This document shows, piece after piece, positions 24,311-34,300 of a stretch of DNA of 64,000 bases (its first letter is position 1; every line of letters starts with the position of its first letter). Both the position numbers and the translations under genes were made by a program. This DNA is from Ruminococcaceae bacterium UBA6353 (lineage in GTDB: Bacteria; Bacillota; Clostridia; Oscillospirales; Acutalibacteraceae), in assembly GCA_002437905.1 (NCBI GenBank), contig DJRT01000017.1:1-64000 (forward strand), in the 5' to 3' direction. The notes below the pieces were generated by a model. That model was not told the DNA's origin and made no database searches. It worked only from the letters and a program-made list of their open reading frames with translations.

Positions 24311-26827
24311 TTATATCTCCATGCGGTCGAGCTCGGCAAGCGCACCGTCCGCATAGTGAAGTGTTTTCACTTCGTATTTTCCAAAGGTGAGATCGAGCTG
24401 CGCCCCGTTCAGGGAGACCGTCGCGGTCTGCCCCCGCCCGCTGTTATTGATCAGGCGGATGATATAGCCGCCCAGGCGGGCGCTTTTCTTAAAGGCGGGC
24501 ATCCCGATGTGCGGGTTGGACAGGCGGAAATCCACCGTCTTCGGCGAACCCGCATAGCACGAGCGCGTGGGAAACCCATTGACCGCGAACGGCGGCTGGC
24601 TGAACTCTGCGGCGCGGCTTTCCAGCGCCTCCTCGCCGCACACCGTCAGGCGGAAGTGGTAATCGTGCTGCCCCTGGTCCATGATCTCGCTGTACCGCAG
24701 CTTCGGCAGCACATCCGCGCCCACGGGGTGGGAGCAATACCCCGCCCCGCGCACAAGCGTCAGCGCCACGGTGCCGTCATGGTAGTCGCTGCCGTAGATG
24801 CTGCTGTTGAGGAACGCCAGGCAGGTGCCATCCATCTGCTGCAGCGCCGTGAAACGCTGCGAAACACATTCGCGGCCATCCATAAACAGCTCCTCGGTGC
24901 CGAACATCCCCTGGCCGATGTACCTTCCGTCCACCGCCGCCGGGATATGCAGCTTCACCAGCCGTTCCCGCTCGTTGAAGAACACGCTGACATCCACATC
25001 GACATCCGGGCGATCCTTATAGATTTTATAACTCAGCTTCACCTTGCTGTCTGCCTTGGTGAAGAAGGCTTCGATCTGCGCATAGATCGGGCCGTCCTCG
25101 ATCACCTGGATCGGCGCCATGCCGCTGAAAACGCCGCTGCCCTCCCCGATAAGCGAGAACGGCTGCGGATCACGCCCCAGGCGCACCCGCTGCTCATCGG
25201 ACATCGCCCAGGAATCGCCGGTATCGGTGTACAGAACAGGTGCAAACGCCCCGCCCCGCAGATATTCCCGGCCGTCGATCCGGTAGCTTTCCAGCAGGCC
25301 GGAGGCACCGATCACCACCCGTTTGTGGGCATCCTCGTAGGTGTAGCCCTGCGGCGCAGCGTACGAACGGAACATATCCGGGAAATCCCGCGGCTCGGTT
25401 TCATAGCGGTTGTCGTATTTGCCCTTTTCGATATAGACGCTGAACCGATTGAGGCAAAACGGCTCCAGCGTGGCAGTAAACACGATTTTTTTGCGGAACG
25501 CCACGCGCTCATTGAAGTTGACCGCCGGCTTTGTCAGCTGGAACGGCAGCTCCTGCCCCTGATACAGCACCCGGTACACGAATTTCTCGTCCGGCGCAAA
25601 GTCCTCAAACGGATGATCGCCGACCGCCTGCACATCGCACTCGATCGTGGTGGTGAGCGAATACGGATAGGGATTGAACACCATCACCGGGTATTCGCCC
25701 TCCTGCGCCACCGGCTGCTCCAGCATCAGGCGGTGGAACGCCTTGGAGAAGGCGCTCTGCGCCTTCTGGCGGCCAGCCGCCAGCGTGGTCAGGGCAAAGC
25801 TCTCCACCGGGCGCGTACAGGTGCCCGGCAGCACATCATGAAACTCCGCCAGCAGCATATCCTCCGCAGCGGACTCCAGCTGCTCGGTCGGATAGGCACA
25901 CAGCCCCTTGAGCTCCGCCAGCGCACAGATCTTTTCCGCCCGGTACAGCTCATTTTCCAGCGCGATATGTGCCTGCTTGACCTCGATCAACGAGGTATAG
26001 CAGCCGGGGCTGAACATCAGCAGCGAATGGCGGTATTCCTGGTCGATCTCCTCCTTGGCATCCCGAAAATAGGCCTCCGGCGTGCTGTGCACCACCGCAT
26101 AGGGCAGGCCGCTGTCCATCTTTTTGCGGATCTCGGTCAGATCCTTACGGGAGGGGCCGCCGCCGTGGTTGCCCACGCCCCAGGTCAGCAGGGAGTAGTC
26201 GTACCCACTCGTGTCGTGGTGCACCTCGGGGATACGCTGCCCGCCCCGGCCGTAAAAGCACATATAGGAGAAGGATTTTGCCACCAGCAGGCTGCTCTTT
26301 TCGTCATAGCCGATCCAGCGGAAGCGCTCATAGTTCGGCCGGTTTTTCTCATTGTACTCCACCGGCCAGGCCATCTGCCCGGCAAACGGCCGTACGCACA
26401 GGTAGCTGTCCTGCCCACATTTGGCCAATATCTGCACCAGCCCGCGGTTGTGCCCAAATGGATCCATATTCACGGCGGTGGTCGGCCACACGCCGAATTT
26501 TTCTTCAAAATAGCGGTGTCCCATCATACATTGCCGCACAATGCTCTCGCCGGACGGCATATTGCAGTCCGGCTGGAGATACCAGCCGCCCATGATGTGC
26601 CACTTTCCCTGCGCCACCAGCTTGCGGATCTCCGCAAACAGCTCCGGCGCATACTGCTCCACGGCCTGGTACAGCACGGCCTCATTGTGGCAGAAGATGT
26701 AATCAAATTCCCCGGCCAGATTGACGGCCGACTGGAATGTGGAAAGCGTTGCCGACATTCCCTCGTCCCAGCCCCACTGCCAAACGGGGTCAATATGTGA
26801 ATTGCAAATCAGATGCAGGCATTTCAT
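24311..26827 (-). CDS. GH38 alpha-mannosidase
   Basis: An 838-residue cytoplasmic GH38 enzyme, cleaving alpha-mannosides. Zinc and catalytic residues are in place: H-x-D in CNSHIDPVWQW near the N-terminus, the nucleophile Asp in VNMDPFGHNRG, and the fourth zinc ligand His in AEFHDVLPGT. The middle helical domain and C-terminal beta domains (about residues 400-838) match full-length family members. No signal peptide is seen, so its substrate is an imported mannose-containing oligosaccharide. ATG at 26827 follows AAAGGTGG. It lies between the MFS carrier (26 bases before it) and the giant GH13 (63 bases after), on one transcript. The opposite strand carries a long open frame that is only a GC-rich shadow. 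Confidence 0.9.
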   Translation of the reverse strand: MKCLHLICNSHIDPVWQWGWDEGMSATLSTFQSAVNLAGEFDYIFCHNEAVLYQAVEQYAPELFAEIRKLVAQGKWHIMGGWYLQPDCNMPSGESIVRQCMMGHRYFEEKFGVWPTTAVNMDPFGHNRGLVQILAKCGQDSYLCVRPFAGQMAWPVEYNEKNRPNYERFRWIGYDEKSSLLVAKSFSYMCFYGRGGQRIPEVHHDTSGYDYSLLTWGVGNHGGGPSRKDLTEIRKKMDSGLPYAVVHSTPEAYFRDAKEEIDQEYRHSLLMFSPGCYTSLIEVKQAHIALENELYRAEKICALAELKGLCAYPTEQLESAAEDMLLAEFHDVLPGTCTRPVESFALTTLAAGRQKAQSAFSKAFHRLMLEQPVAQEGEYPVMVFNPYPYSLTTTIECDVQAVGDHPFEDFAPDEKFVYRVLYQGQELPFQLTKPAVNFNERVAFRKKIVFTATLEPFCLNRFSVYIEKGKYDNRYETEPRDFPDMFRSYAAPQGYTYEDAHKRVVIGASGLLESYRIDGREYLRGGAFAPVLYTDTGDSWAMSDEQRVRLGRDPQPFSLIGEGSGVFSGMAPIQVIEDGPIYAQIEAFFTKADSKVKLSYKIYKDRPDVDVDVSVFFNERERLVKLHIPAAVDGRYIGQGMFGTEELFMDGRECVSQRFTALQQMDGTCLAFLNSSIYGSDYHDGTVALTLVRGAGYCSHPVGADVLPKLRYSEIMDQGQHDYHFRLTVCGEEALESRAAEFSQPPFAVNGFPTRSCYAGSPKTVDFRLSNPHIGMPAFKKSARLGGYIIRLINNSGRGQTATVSLNGAQLDLTFGKYEVKTLHYADGALAELDRMEI

Positions 26828-26853
26828 ACTGCATGTTCCACCTTTCTGTACTG

Positions 26854-28044
26854 TCAGTCTTTTTTTCTTTCGGCTTTGATCAGCAGCGCTACCGGTACAA
26901 GAGCCAAAATGGAGATCCCTACCCAGAAAATAAACATAAAGTTATATCCAAAGCTGGTTACGGCGTATCCGAAAATGACGGAGCTGATGCCGGCACCAAA
27001 ATAGGTGGCAAAATCCATCAGCCCGCTTACAGAAGCGACATTCCCGCTTTTCACAAAGCCCATCGGGAAGACCGAAAGCAGCGATGTGTTGATCAAAGAG
27101 ACCGCCGTATAAATCAGACTCAGCGCCACAATCGACGCAACCGGGCTTGATTGGCAAAGCAACAGCATCACGCCGGCGAATATACTGACCAAAAAGCCTA
27201 TCAGCGAGACCGTATGTTCATTTTCTGCACAGGCGGTATAGAGCAACGGGTAGATCAACCGCCCCAGCAGCCCGACGACGGGAATAAACAGGACAAATCC
27301 GGATATCGTGGAAAGGTCTATACCGAATGTATCGGCATAATACACCGTCATCCAGGCCGTTATATTATCCTTGATAACTCCCTGTGATAAAGCGGTAAAA
27401 AATGCGTCTCTGATCGTCCGGACACGCAGCAGCTTTATCAGCGAGAGGTGATTTTCTTCGGTTTCCGGCTGCGGCGCGGGTATGGTGCGAAGCACCGCAA
27501 AGCCAATGACGGAGAGTATCAGCGTGATCCCTCCGGGGATAACAAATGCAAAAGCCGTACCAAAAGAATTGATGATCCCGGTATTGACCAGGATGCCGAC
27601 AACATTTCCGAAAGCGACCGAGGTCACCATGTACGGGGTCATTTTCCGCGCTTTGTCCTTTCCGTAGGCGCCGACAAGGGAGCACAACACCGAGCTCCAC
27701 AGCATGGACTGCGAAAAGGCGTTCAACGCCCAAAACACGACCAGCGCCGGAAACGGCGGAAACAGGCCGAAAAGCACATTGCTTACGCCGCACGCGGCAA
27801 GCCCCGTGGTGATCATCACCGCAGGAGAAAGCCTGTCCCCGACCTTGCCGCTTATCAGTCGCCCGATCGCATAAACGACGAAGAAAACACCGTTCAGCAC
27901 GCCGATCTGCGCGGCCGATATGACACTTTCCTCCATCATCTGCGGCGCGGCCATGGAAAGATTGAGACGCGCCACATAGATTGCCGTGTAGGCTATATAG
28001 CACATCAAAAATATGCCTGTACCTTTTTTGCTTTTGCTAATCAT
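26854..28044 (-). CDS. MFS transporter, OPA-like
   Basis: A 396-residue integral membrane carrier with about 12 hydrophobic segments. The first segment and following loop (YVARLNLSMAAPQMM) resemble the organophosphate:phosphate antiporter (GlpT/UhpT) branch, where a similar stretch follows helix 1. The loop after helix 2/3 holds a GKVGDRLSP motif equivalent to the MFS motif A. The charged central loop is about residues 190-205 (PAPQPETEENHL). The substrate is likely a sugar, a sugar phosphate or a small glycoside released by the GH enzymes, but it cannot be named. The start overlaps the upstream isomerase gene by 8 bases, so the two are translationally coupled. Confidence 0.87.
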   Translation of the reverse strand: MISKSKKGTGIFLMCYIAYTAIYVARLNLSMAAPQMMEESVISAAQIGVLNGVFFVVYAIGRLISGKVGDRLSPAVMITTGLAACGVSNVLFGLFPPFPALVVFWALNAFSQSMLWSSVLCSLVGAYGKDKARKMTPYMVTSVAFGNVVGILVNTGIINSFGTAFAFVIPGGITLILSVIGFAVLRTIPAPQPETEENHLSLIKLLRVRTIRDAFFTALSQGVIKDNITAWMTVYYADTFGIDLSTISGFVLFIPVVGLLGRLIYPLLYTACAENEHTVSLIGFLVSIFAGVMLLLCQSSPVASIVALSLIYTAVSLINTSLLSVFPMGFVKSGNVASVSGLMDFATYFGAGISSVIFGYAVTSFGYNFMFIFWVGISILALVPVALLIKAERKKD

Positions 28045-28867
28045 TCCTTCTGAGAGCTCCTACTCTGCATGCCCGCATATAGGCAAGTGTCAAATACTGC
28101 TCAATCGGCATTTCGTTATAAAAATCATTTTCATGGCGATCCGGCTTGGAATGCCGGTTCAGCTCAAAGGTCAGCACGCCGGTATAGTTGCATTTATCCA
28201 GCCTGTCGGTTATCCTCTGCCAATCGGCAATGCCGTCGAACGGCAGCAGGTGCAGATCGTCGATCCAGGTAATATTCCCATTAAAATCTCGTATCCCGAG
28301 ATTATCGTTCAGATGGGTGGCGATCAGCTTATCACCATATAGGGCAAGCATATCCTGCGACCGGTTATAGCACATCTCATGCCCGGTATCCCAGCAGAAG
28401 CCCACCGCAGGACTATCCCCGAAGCGCTCCATCACCGCCGCCAGATATTCCTCGCCCTCCGTGTTTTCAAAAGCGACCTTGACCCCGAGGCGTTCCGCCT
28501 CTTTTACCACCTTACCGAAGTTTTCAAGACCCCGCTCGTTCGGCGTATGGTCATCAAACCCGATAAAGGTATGCGTAACCATGATCGGCACGCCGTTTTC
28601 GGCGCAGGCGTGCAGACAGCCGATCAGCTCCGCCACTGCCGCCTCGCCGGTTTCCCACATTTCCTTCATCCGGACAAACGGGGCGTGCACCGACTGAAAA
28701 AGCATACCGGTCTCATCGGCCACTTTTCTTTGCTCCGCCACAGCGGCGCGGGTCGTATACCCGGTAAAAAAGCCGTCAAACCCGATTTTATGGAAAAGGC
28801 GGATCTGTTCTTCTGTGCTCAGGTCAAACTGATCACTGGTTCCAAGACAAAGCTTGTTTTTCCACAT
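28037..28867 (-). CDS. Xylose-isomerase-like TIM-barrel sugar isomerase/epimerase
   Basis: A 276-residue protein of the AP-endonuclease-2-like sugar phosphate isomerase/epimerase superfamily. Metal-site residues can be seen in VAFENTEGEE (Glu), GFCWDTGHEM (Asp/His), ATHLNDN (His/Asp) and LTFELNRHSK (Glu). It would interconvert a ketose/aldose or epimer form of a sugar made by the locus; the exact sugar is unknown. ATG at 28867 is chosen because AGGAGAAACAGT precedes it; the frame extends 10 codons upstream without a ribosome site. It overlaps the MFS gene at its 3' end, pairing transport with the first metabolic step. Confidence 0.85.
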   Translation of the reverse strand: MWKNKLCLGTSDQFDLSTEEQIRLFHKIGFDGFFTGYTTRAAVAEQRKVADETGMLFQSVHAPFVRMKEMWETGEAAVAELIGCLHACAENGVPIMVTHTFIGFDDHTPNERGLENFGKVVKEAERLGVKVAFENTEGEEYLAAVMERFGDSPAVGFCWDTGHEMCYNRSQDMLALYGDKLIATHLNDNLGIRDFNGNITWIDDLHLLPFDGIADWQRITDRLDKCNYTGVLTFELNRHSKPDRHENDFYNEMPIEQYLTLAYMRACRVGALRRND

Positions 28868-28903
28868 ACTGTTTCTCCTATCCGTGTTTGTTCCCACCCA
28901 AAG

Positions 28904-30281
28904 CTACGCCCGCTGGGCGGAAAGCCTCCAGCGGCCGCTATGCCACCGCAGGCGGAAAAGGCAGCCCCGCACCGTTTCGTCAATGGCCGAAGCAACAAAG
29001 TAACCATAGACCCCCAGCCCGCACCGCAGGCACAGCAGCCAGCTGAGACCCGCGCCGATCAACACGCAGGAGGCCATGCTGACGATGGAGGTGTAGACCG
29101 TATCGGCCACATTGCACAGAGAATTCTCTCCCACATGGGTCTGTCCGCGCGCTGCCTCAATGAAAATATCGATCAGGAAAATGATCCGCGCCTGCGCAAG
29201 CAGCTCCGGTTCATCGGTAAACAGCCGCATAAGCGGACCGGTGAACAGAAACACCGCAAAAGCCAGCACGGCATCCAGCAGCGGGACCATGCAGGCGTTC
29301 CAGCGGAACAGGCGATCCGCCAGCGCGTAGCGGCCGCTGCCGGCATACCGGCTGATCATCAGCGCCCCGGCCTGCGCCATGGCGTAGCCGAACAGATAAG
29401 TAAACCCGGAAATATTGGCGGTGAAGATCTTCACATTGACCGCCGCCTGCCCGAGCGAAGCGATTACCGAGGTGGAAAATGCAGCCGTGACCACATAGGT
29501 CAGCAGGCTCAGCCCGCTGGGGATCCCCACGCGCAGGATCCGCCGCAGCTGCTGCGCGGCAAACCGCCCCCTTTGCGGCACCGTCCTGCGGCGGAACAAC
29601 GCCGCAAAGGAATACAGAAGCCCCGCAAGCTGGCCGATAACCACGGCAAAGGCCACCCCGGCCACCTTATTTCCGGTATAGAGGCCGCTGATCACATACA
29701 GCGAAAGCAAGGACATTGACCCCGTTTTCCAAGAGGCCGGAGATCAGGGTGGGAGCGGCACTGCCGTAGGCCCGCAGAGTGGCTGTAATGCATCCGGTCA
29801 GTGCCGTAAACAGAATACAGCCCATGCGGATACGGAAATACAGCACCGCCTGCTCCAATACGCTGCCCTCAATATGCATCAGCCGGAGAAGCGGATACGC
29901 CGCCCCCCAGGACACCCCGGCCAAAACAAGGGAAAAGAACAGTGCCGCCAGCATACCGGTGGCATAGATGCTGCCGCCGTCCTTCGTCTGCCCCGCCCCC
30001 AGAGAAAGGCCGAGAATGATCACCATACCGTTGGCGATCATGGTGATCATATTCAGCGGGATATTGATCACGGTATTGGCGATATTCACCGCCGTTACAG
30101 CCTCTTCGGAAACCCGCGTCAGGATCACTGTGCTGATCGTCCCCAGCAGCACGGTGCACAGCTGGCGGAAAAACAGCGGGATCGTCAGGGAAAACATACG
30201 CAGCGACCCGCTTTGATCGGTCAGGGTAAACATCGACTCCTGCGGCTGCCGCTGTCTGTGCAGAAATGGCATCTGGTACAT
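28904..30281 (-). pseudogene. MATE-family exporter, frameshifted
   Basis: Two overlapping frames (29667-30281, then 28904-29716) together make one MATE-type transporter of about 458 residues. The first frame starts MYQMPFLHRQ with GGAGG upstream and covers the first six or so membrane helices up to TLISGLLENGVN. The second continues SLLSLYVISGLYTGNKVAGV and covers the rest. The switch needs one base removed near a GGGG run (29720-29723) or AAAA run (29725-29728), so a 1-bp insertion or an assembly indel is likely. If real, the gene is dead. Its place in a sugar-use cluster is odd; some MATE carriers do sit with glycan loci. Substrate unknown. Confidence 0.8.
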
Positions 30282-30296
30282 GCGTAAATCCTCCGC

Positions 30297-31316
30297 TTAT
30301 TCCCCCGCGGGCGGCTGGTAAAAGGTATCCGGCGGCACCGGCATACCGACATGCGGAAAGCCTGTCTGATCAAAAAAGACCTTTTGGCAGTGGCAGTACC
30401 GCGGGATCTCCACATTCTCCGGGTCGGAGTGCGCCAGGCAATGGTGGCAGATCCACAGCTCGGTCCTGTCCGGCGAATAGAAGAAGGTCGCGTGCCCCGG
30501 GCCATAGTTGCCATTGCCCTTTACCATAAACGGTACGCTGTCCTTGACCCAGGAATCGGCCGACAGGAAATCCCCGCCGGTATACTCGATCAGCCCCAGT
30601 ACATAATCGTCGCTCCAGCAGCCATTGCCGGAGTAAATAATGAACAGCCGGTCGCCGCTCTCGATGAAGTAAGCTCCCTCGTTGATGGTGCTCCTGCCGC
30701 AATAGGGCGGCACCGTTTCCCAATCGTAGGTGGCCTCAGCGATCACGGTATAGTCCCCCGCCGTGGCGGTGGGGGAGCTGAGCTCCTGCAGCGCCAGGCG
30801 CTGCTTGCCGTAGACCGCCCGGTCACCGTCATCGACCAGGGAGAAGCACAGAAACAGCCGGCCGGTCTTTTTGTCCTGATACACCGTCGGGTCGATCCCG
30901 AACACTTCCGGGTTCAGGTGCCCGCCCAGCACAAAGCCGTCCATCGGGTCGTCGGTCTTCGCCGCAAGGCACAGCACATGCTTGAACCCCCGGTTGTCCC
31001 TGGCCTGGTGGGTGCTGGTGTAGATATACCAGCGGCCATCGATGAAATGCAGCTCCGGCGCCCAGAAGGAGCCGTAGGTTTTGTCCGCCTCGTTCGCCTC
31101 ATATACCACCTTGGGCTGGCCGCAGAATATGCCGTTCAGTGTTTTGCTGCGGTACAGCTCCACCCGGTGGTCGCCGGTATGTACGCCATAATAGCAGTGG
31201 TTATGCGTGCAGTACACAATGCACGGGTCGGGTGTTTGCTCGCCCCGGCGCAGCGGATTTTGGTAGCCGCCGGCCTGCGGCCGGTAGACCGGCAGAAAAG
31301 TTGCGTCTTTTTTCAT
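30297..31316 (-). CDS. GH43 beta-xylosidase/alpha-L-arabinofuranosidase-like enzyme
   Basis: A 339-residue five-bladed beta-propeller glycosidase. The three family carboxylates are visible: general-base Asp in QTPDPCIVYC, the pKa-modulating Asp in VFGIDPTVYQDK, and the acid Glu in TINEGAYFIES. FWAPELHFIDGRWYIYTS is a GH43 signature. No signal peptide is present, so it is cytoplasmic and would trim imported arabino- or xylo-oligosaccharides, matching the GH127 enzyme elsewhere in the window. ATG at 31316 follows AAGAAAGGC. It ends 15 bases before the MATE gene. An inverted repeat separates it from the 1408-residue gene upstream. Confidence 0.88.
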   Translation of the reverse strand: MKKDATFLPVYRPQAGGYQNPLRRGEQTPDPCIVYCTHNHCYYGVHTGDHRVELYRSKTLNGIFCGQPKVVYEANEADKTYGSFWAPELHFIDGRWYIYTSTHQARDNRGFKHVLCLAAKTDDPMDGFVLGGHLNPEVFGIDPTVYQDKKTGRLFLCFSLVDDGDRAVYGKQRLALQELSSPTATAGDYTVIAEATYDWETVPPYCGRSTINEGAYFIESGDRLFIIYSGNGCWSDDYVLGLIEYTGGDFLSADSWVKDSVPFMVKGNGNYGPGHATFFYSPDRTELWICHHCLAHSDPENVEIPRYCHCQKVFFDQTGFPHVGMPVPPDTFYQPPAGE

Positions 31317-31333
31317 ATTTTGCCTTTCTTAAC

Positions 31334-31383
31334 TTTGCCCCGCATCAGACGCGGCTGATTGCGTGAGTCCGATGCGGGGCAAA
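31334..31383 (-). other. Intercistronic inverted repeat
   Basis: TTTGCCCCGCATC-A-GAC pairs with GTC-C-GATGCGGGGCAAA, a 17-position stem with one mismatch and a 16-base loop. On the minus strand it is followed by AGTTAAG rather than a T-run, so it is more likely an RNA-processing or stabilising hairpin, or a weak attenuator, between the 31390 and 30297 genes than a full terminator. Confidence 0.6.
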
Positions 31384-31389
31384 ACACTT

Positions 31390-34300
31390 TTAGCGGAATT
31401 CGATATTTTGGGACACAGCCGAATACTGTGCAGTTGCTCCGTGTGCCGTGAGGAAGCTGCGCAGATCGCCGCTATTATCCCAGGTGCTCCGCACACACGG
31501 CCACAGGCAGGCCTTCGGCTGCAGCTGCTCGTAGAATGCCTTGGAGCAGGAAATGCTGCCGTGGTTATCCAGCTGCACCACCTTGCCGGTCATATCGATG
31601 CCGGCATCCTGCGCCTGCTTCAGCACATAGGCCTCGGTCTCCTTGGTCAGGTCGCCGAGGAACAGCACACCGGTATTCTGGCTGCCGCCAAATTCGGCCA
31701 GCAGCACCGTGGTGGCTTTGTCAGCCGAATTGGCTGTCTGTGCGTAGTCCTTGTGGTCATTGACCGCACGGATGGTTACAGCACCGTAGGCGTGCGTCAC
31801 GCGGCCGATCTCCTCGGCATTGGCCGCCGCGGCCAGCTTTGTCTTAAGGCTGCCGGTGGAGCCGGCCTGGAAGTTGTAGTAGATCTTCCCGATCGTCAGG
31901 CTGCCGTCGTCCAGGATGCTTTCCAGCGCGCCGGTGTGGTTGCCATCCTCGTGGGTGACATACCACGCATCCACCGAGGACACCCCGTAACGGGTCTTCA
32001 GCAGCCACACAAGGTAGGCTGCATCGTCCTTGCTGCCGCCGTCGATCACCACCGTTTTTCCGTCATTTGTGCGGATCACATAGGCCATCGTGTTCGTCTT
32101 ATCGTCCGCAACCTGCAGCAGCGTGTTGCCGTTCAGGCCAAGCTGCTCCTGCGCCACGCGCTTACCGAATTTGTCATTCACGGCGATCTCGGTCGGCACG
32201 CCGGTCACCTCTGTGCCATCCAGCGTCGTCCAGCAGGGCGTGGCCGTCCACACGGCGTCAAACCGATCGATCCCGTTCACCTTGACGGTGAAGAAGTACA
32301 GGGAATCGCTGCAGAAGGCGTTCTTCGGAGAAGCCCACGCATTTTCCTCCTTGCCGGTCTTGATGCTCTTATACACATCCCGGCTGGTGAAGGTGCGGGC
32401 CTTGCCGTCGCTGCTCAGGGTAATGCCGACACGGCGATACCGCAGAGAATCGACCGTTGTCACAAAGCGCAGATCCGTCTTATCCGCCGTGTAGGCGGCA
32501 TCCTTCAGCACGGTGGTCTTGACGCTCAGCACCGTTTCCGGCACCAGCTTGGCATAGGCCGCACCGTCGGTGGTATCGGTCGTGAGGGGCTTAGCCTCAT
32601 CTGCGGTCTGATACCAACCGCCGAATACATAGCCGTTTGCCGCGGGATAGGTCTTCTGCTCCCCACGGTAGGGGGCAATGTCCTCAAAGGGCTGGTACAC
32701 CGTGCCGCCGATCTGGGACACATCCCCCCACAGGCGGATATTGCTCAGCCTGCCGGCCGCAGCGGTCGTGACTGCACCGGCCGCCGGCGCAGAGCCATCC
32801 ACCGCCACCTGGCTGAGCACCAGGACATCATTGACCCAGAACGAGACCTTACCGGCGTCGTACCGGACAATATACCGGCGGCCGGCGGATACATCCACCG
32901 TGGCGGCAGCCTTGGCGATCACCGTATCCCCACTGCTGCTGTGCCGGACCAGATACGCGGCGGCACCGTCATAGTAGGCCTCCACGGTATCCTCACCGAC
33001 CTTTGCCGCGATCAGGCGGGTATCCTTGCCCGTAACATCGGCCGCATAGTTGTACCCGCCGTTATCGGTATAGGAAATTCCCTCATACAGCAGGCGGCCG
33101 GCTGCGGCAGACAGCTGCACATCGGACAGCACCGCATTGTTGATGTCCTTTTCCGTATACACCGGCTTATACTCGGTCGTGACCGTATCCCAGACCTGCA
33201 CATCCGACAGTGTGCCGCTCGAACCATCGGGCAGGAACCCGAATTTCGGCCGGATGTTCGTAATGCCGTAGGAGGCCAGATCCACATCGTCAAAAACCAG
33301 TACATTATTCAGCCAGAAGGACAGCAGTCCGTTCGTCATTCTCACTGTCCAGGTGTATTTCTTCCCGAGCTCCAGCGAAAGGCCGGAGACGCTGTCCACC
33401 TTGATTGCTTCCTCGTCCGCCCAGATCACGCTCTGCGTCTGTCTGGCTCCTGCCGCAAAACCGCCGGAGCGTGCGGTGACGGACAGCTCTCTTGTGCCGG
33501 TGACCGCCGCTGTGTTCTGACCGGCCGGCTTGGTATAGGTGCCCTCGCCGAATATCGGGGTGATACCGCCATAGGCAGGCATACCCTCATAGATATAGCT
33601 GCCGGAATAGTACCAGGTGTCCCCCTGCACCTGGATCTTGCTGTTATCGTAATAGTTTTTGCGGAAGGTGGGGGTAAAGGAGGCGATCTCCTCACAATCC
33701 TGCAGCAGATTTGCTGCTGTTTCCGGGCGGGTAGGTGCCGGTATCACACAGGCGATATTTCCCCACACATGGATAGCGGAGATCGTACCGCTCGTTCCGT
33801 CGGCATTGAAGCCGAATTTCGGCATCAGGTCCGTCACCTCGGCCGCTGTCAGGTCAAAGCTCTCCAGCAGCAGCTCATCATTGATCCAGAAGGATACCTT
33901 ACCGACTCTTGCCCGTACGGTGAGGGTATACTCCGTTCCGGCGGTGAACACAGCCGGCAGCGTTGCCTCATGCAGCACGGTACCATCCGCACCAACGCGC
34001 AGCACCAGCTGGGTATCGACTACCTGCCCATTCTGCTGATGTGCCTTGGCGCCGATCATCAGGTTCTGCCGCTGGCCGGCATAGGTTCCCTCGGCAAAGA
34101 TGGCGTTCAGGCCGCTGTATTCGCCACCAAACTGATCATACCGGAAGGTGGCGGAATAGTTCCATGTGCTCTTGGTCATTGTCGGCTCGATCAAGCCGAG
34201 ATCCAGCAGGGTATCTTCGCTACCGGCAAAGCTGCCCGGCAGCTCCCGGTCCGCAGCAAGGTCGACATCCTTTGCGCCGATCACCGGCGGCTTTACCACC

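Noticed and set aside
31334..31383. Intrinsic terminator after the 1408-residue protein gene
   Set aside because: A good stem, but no T-run on the minus strand and a 16-base loop; it is listed as an inverted repeat only.
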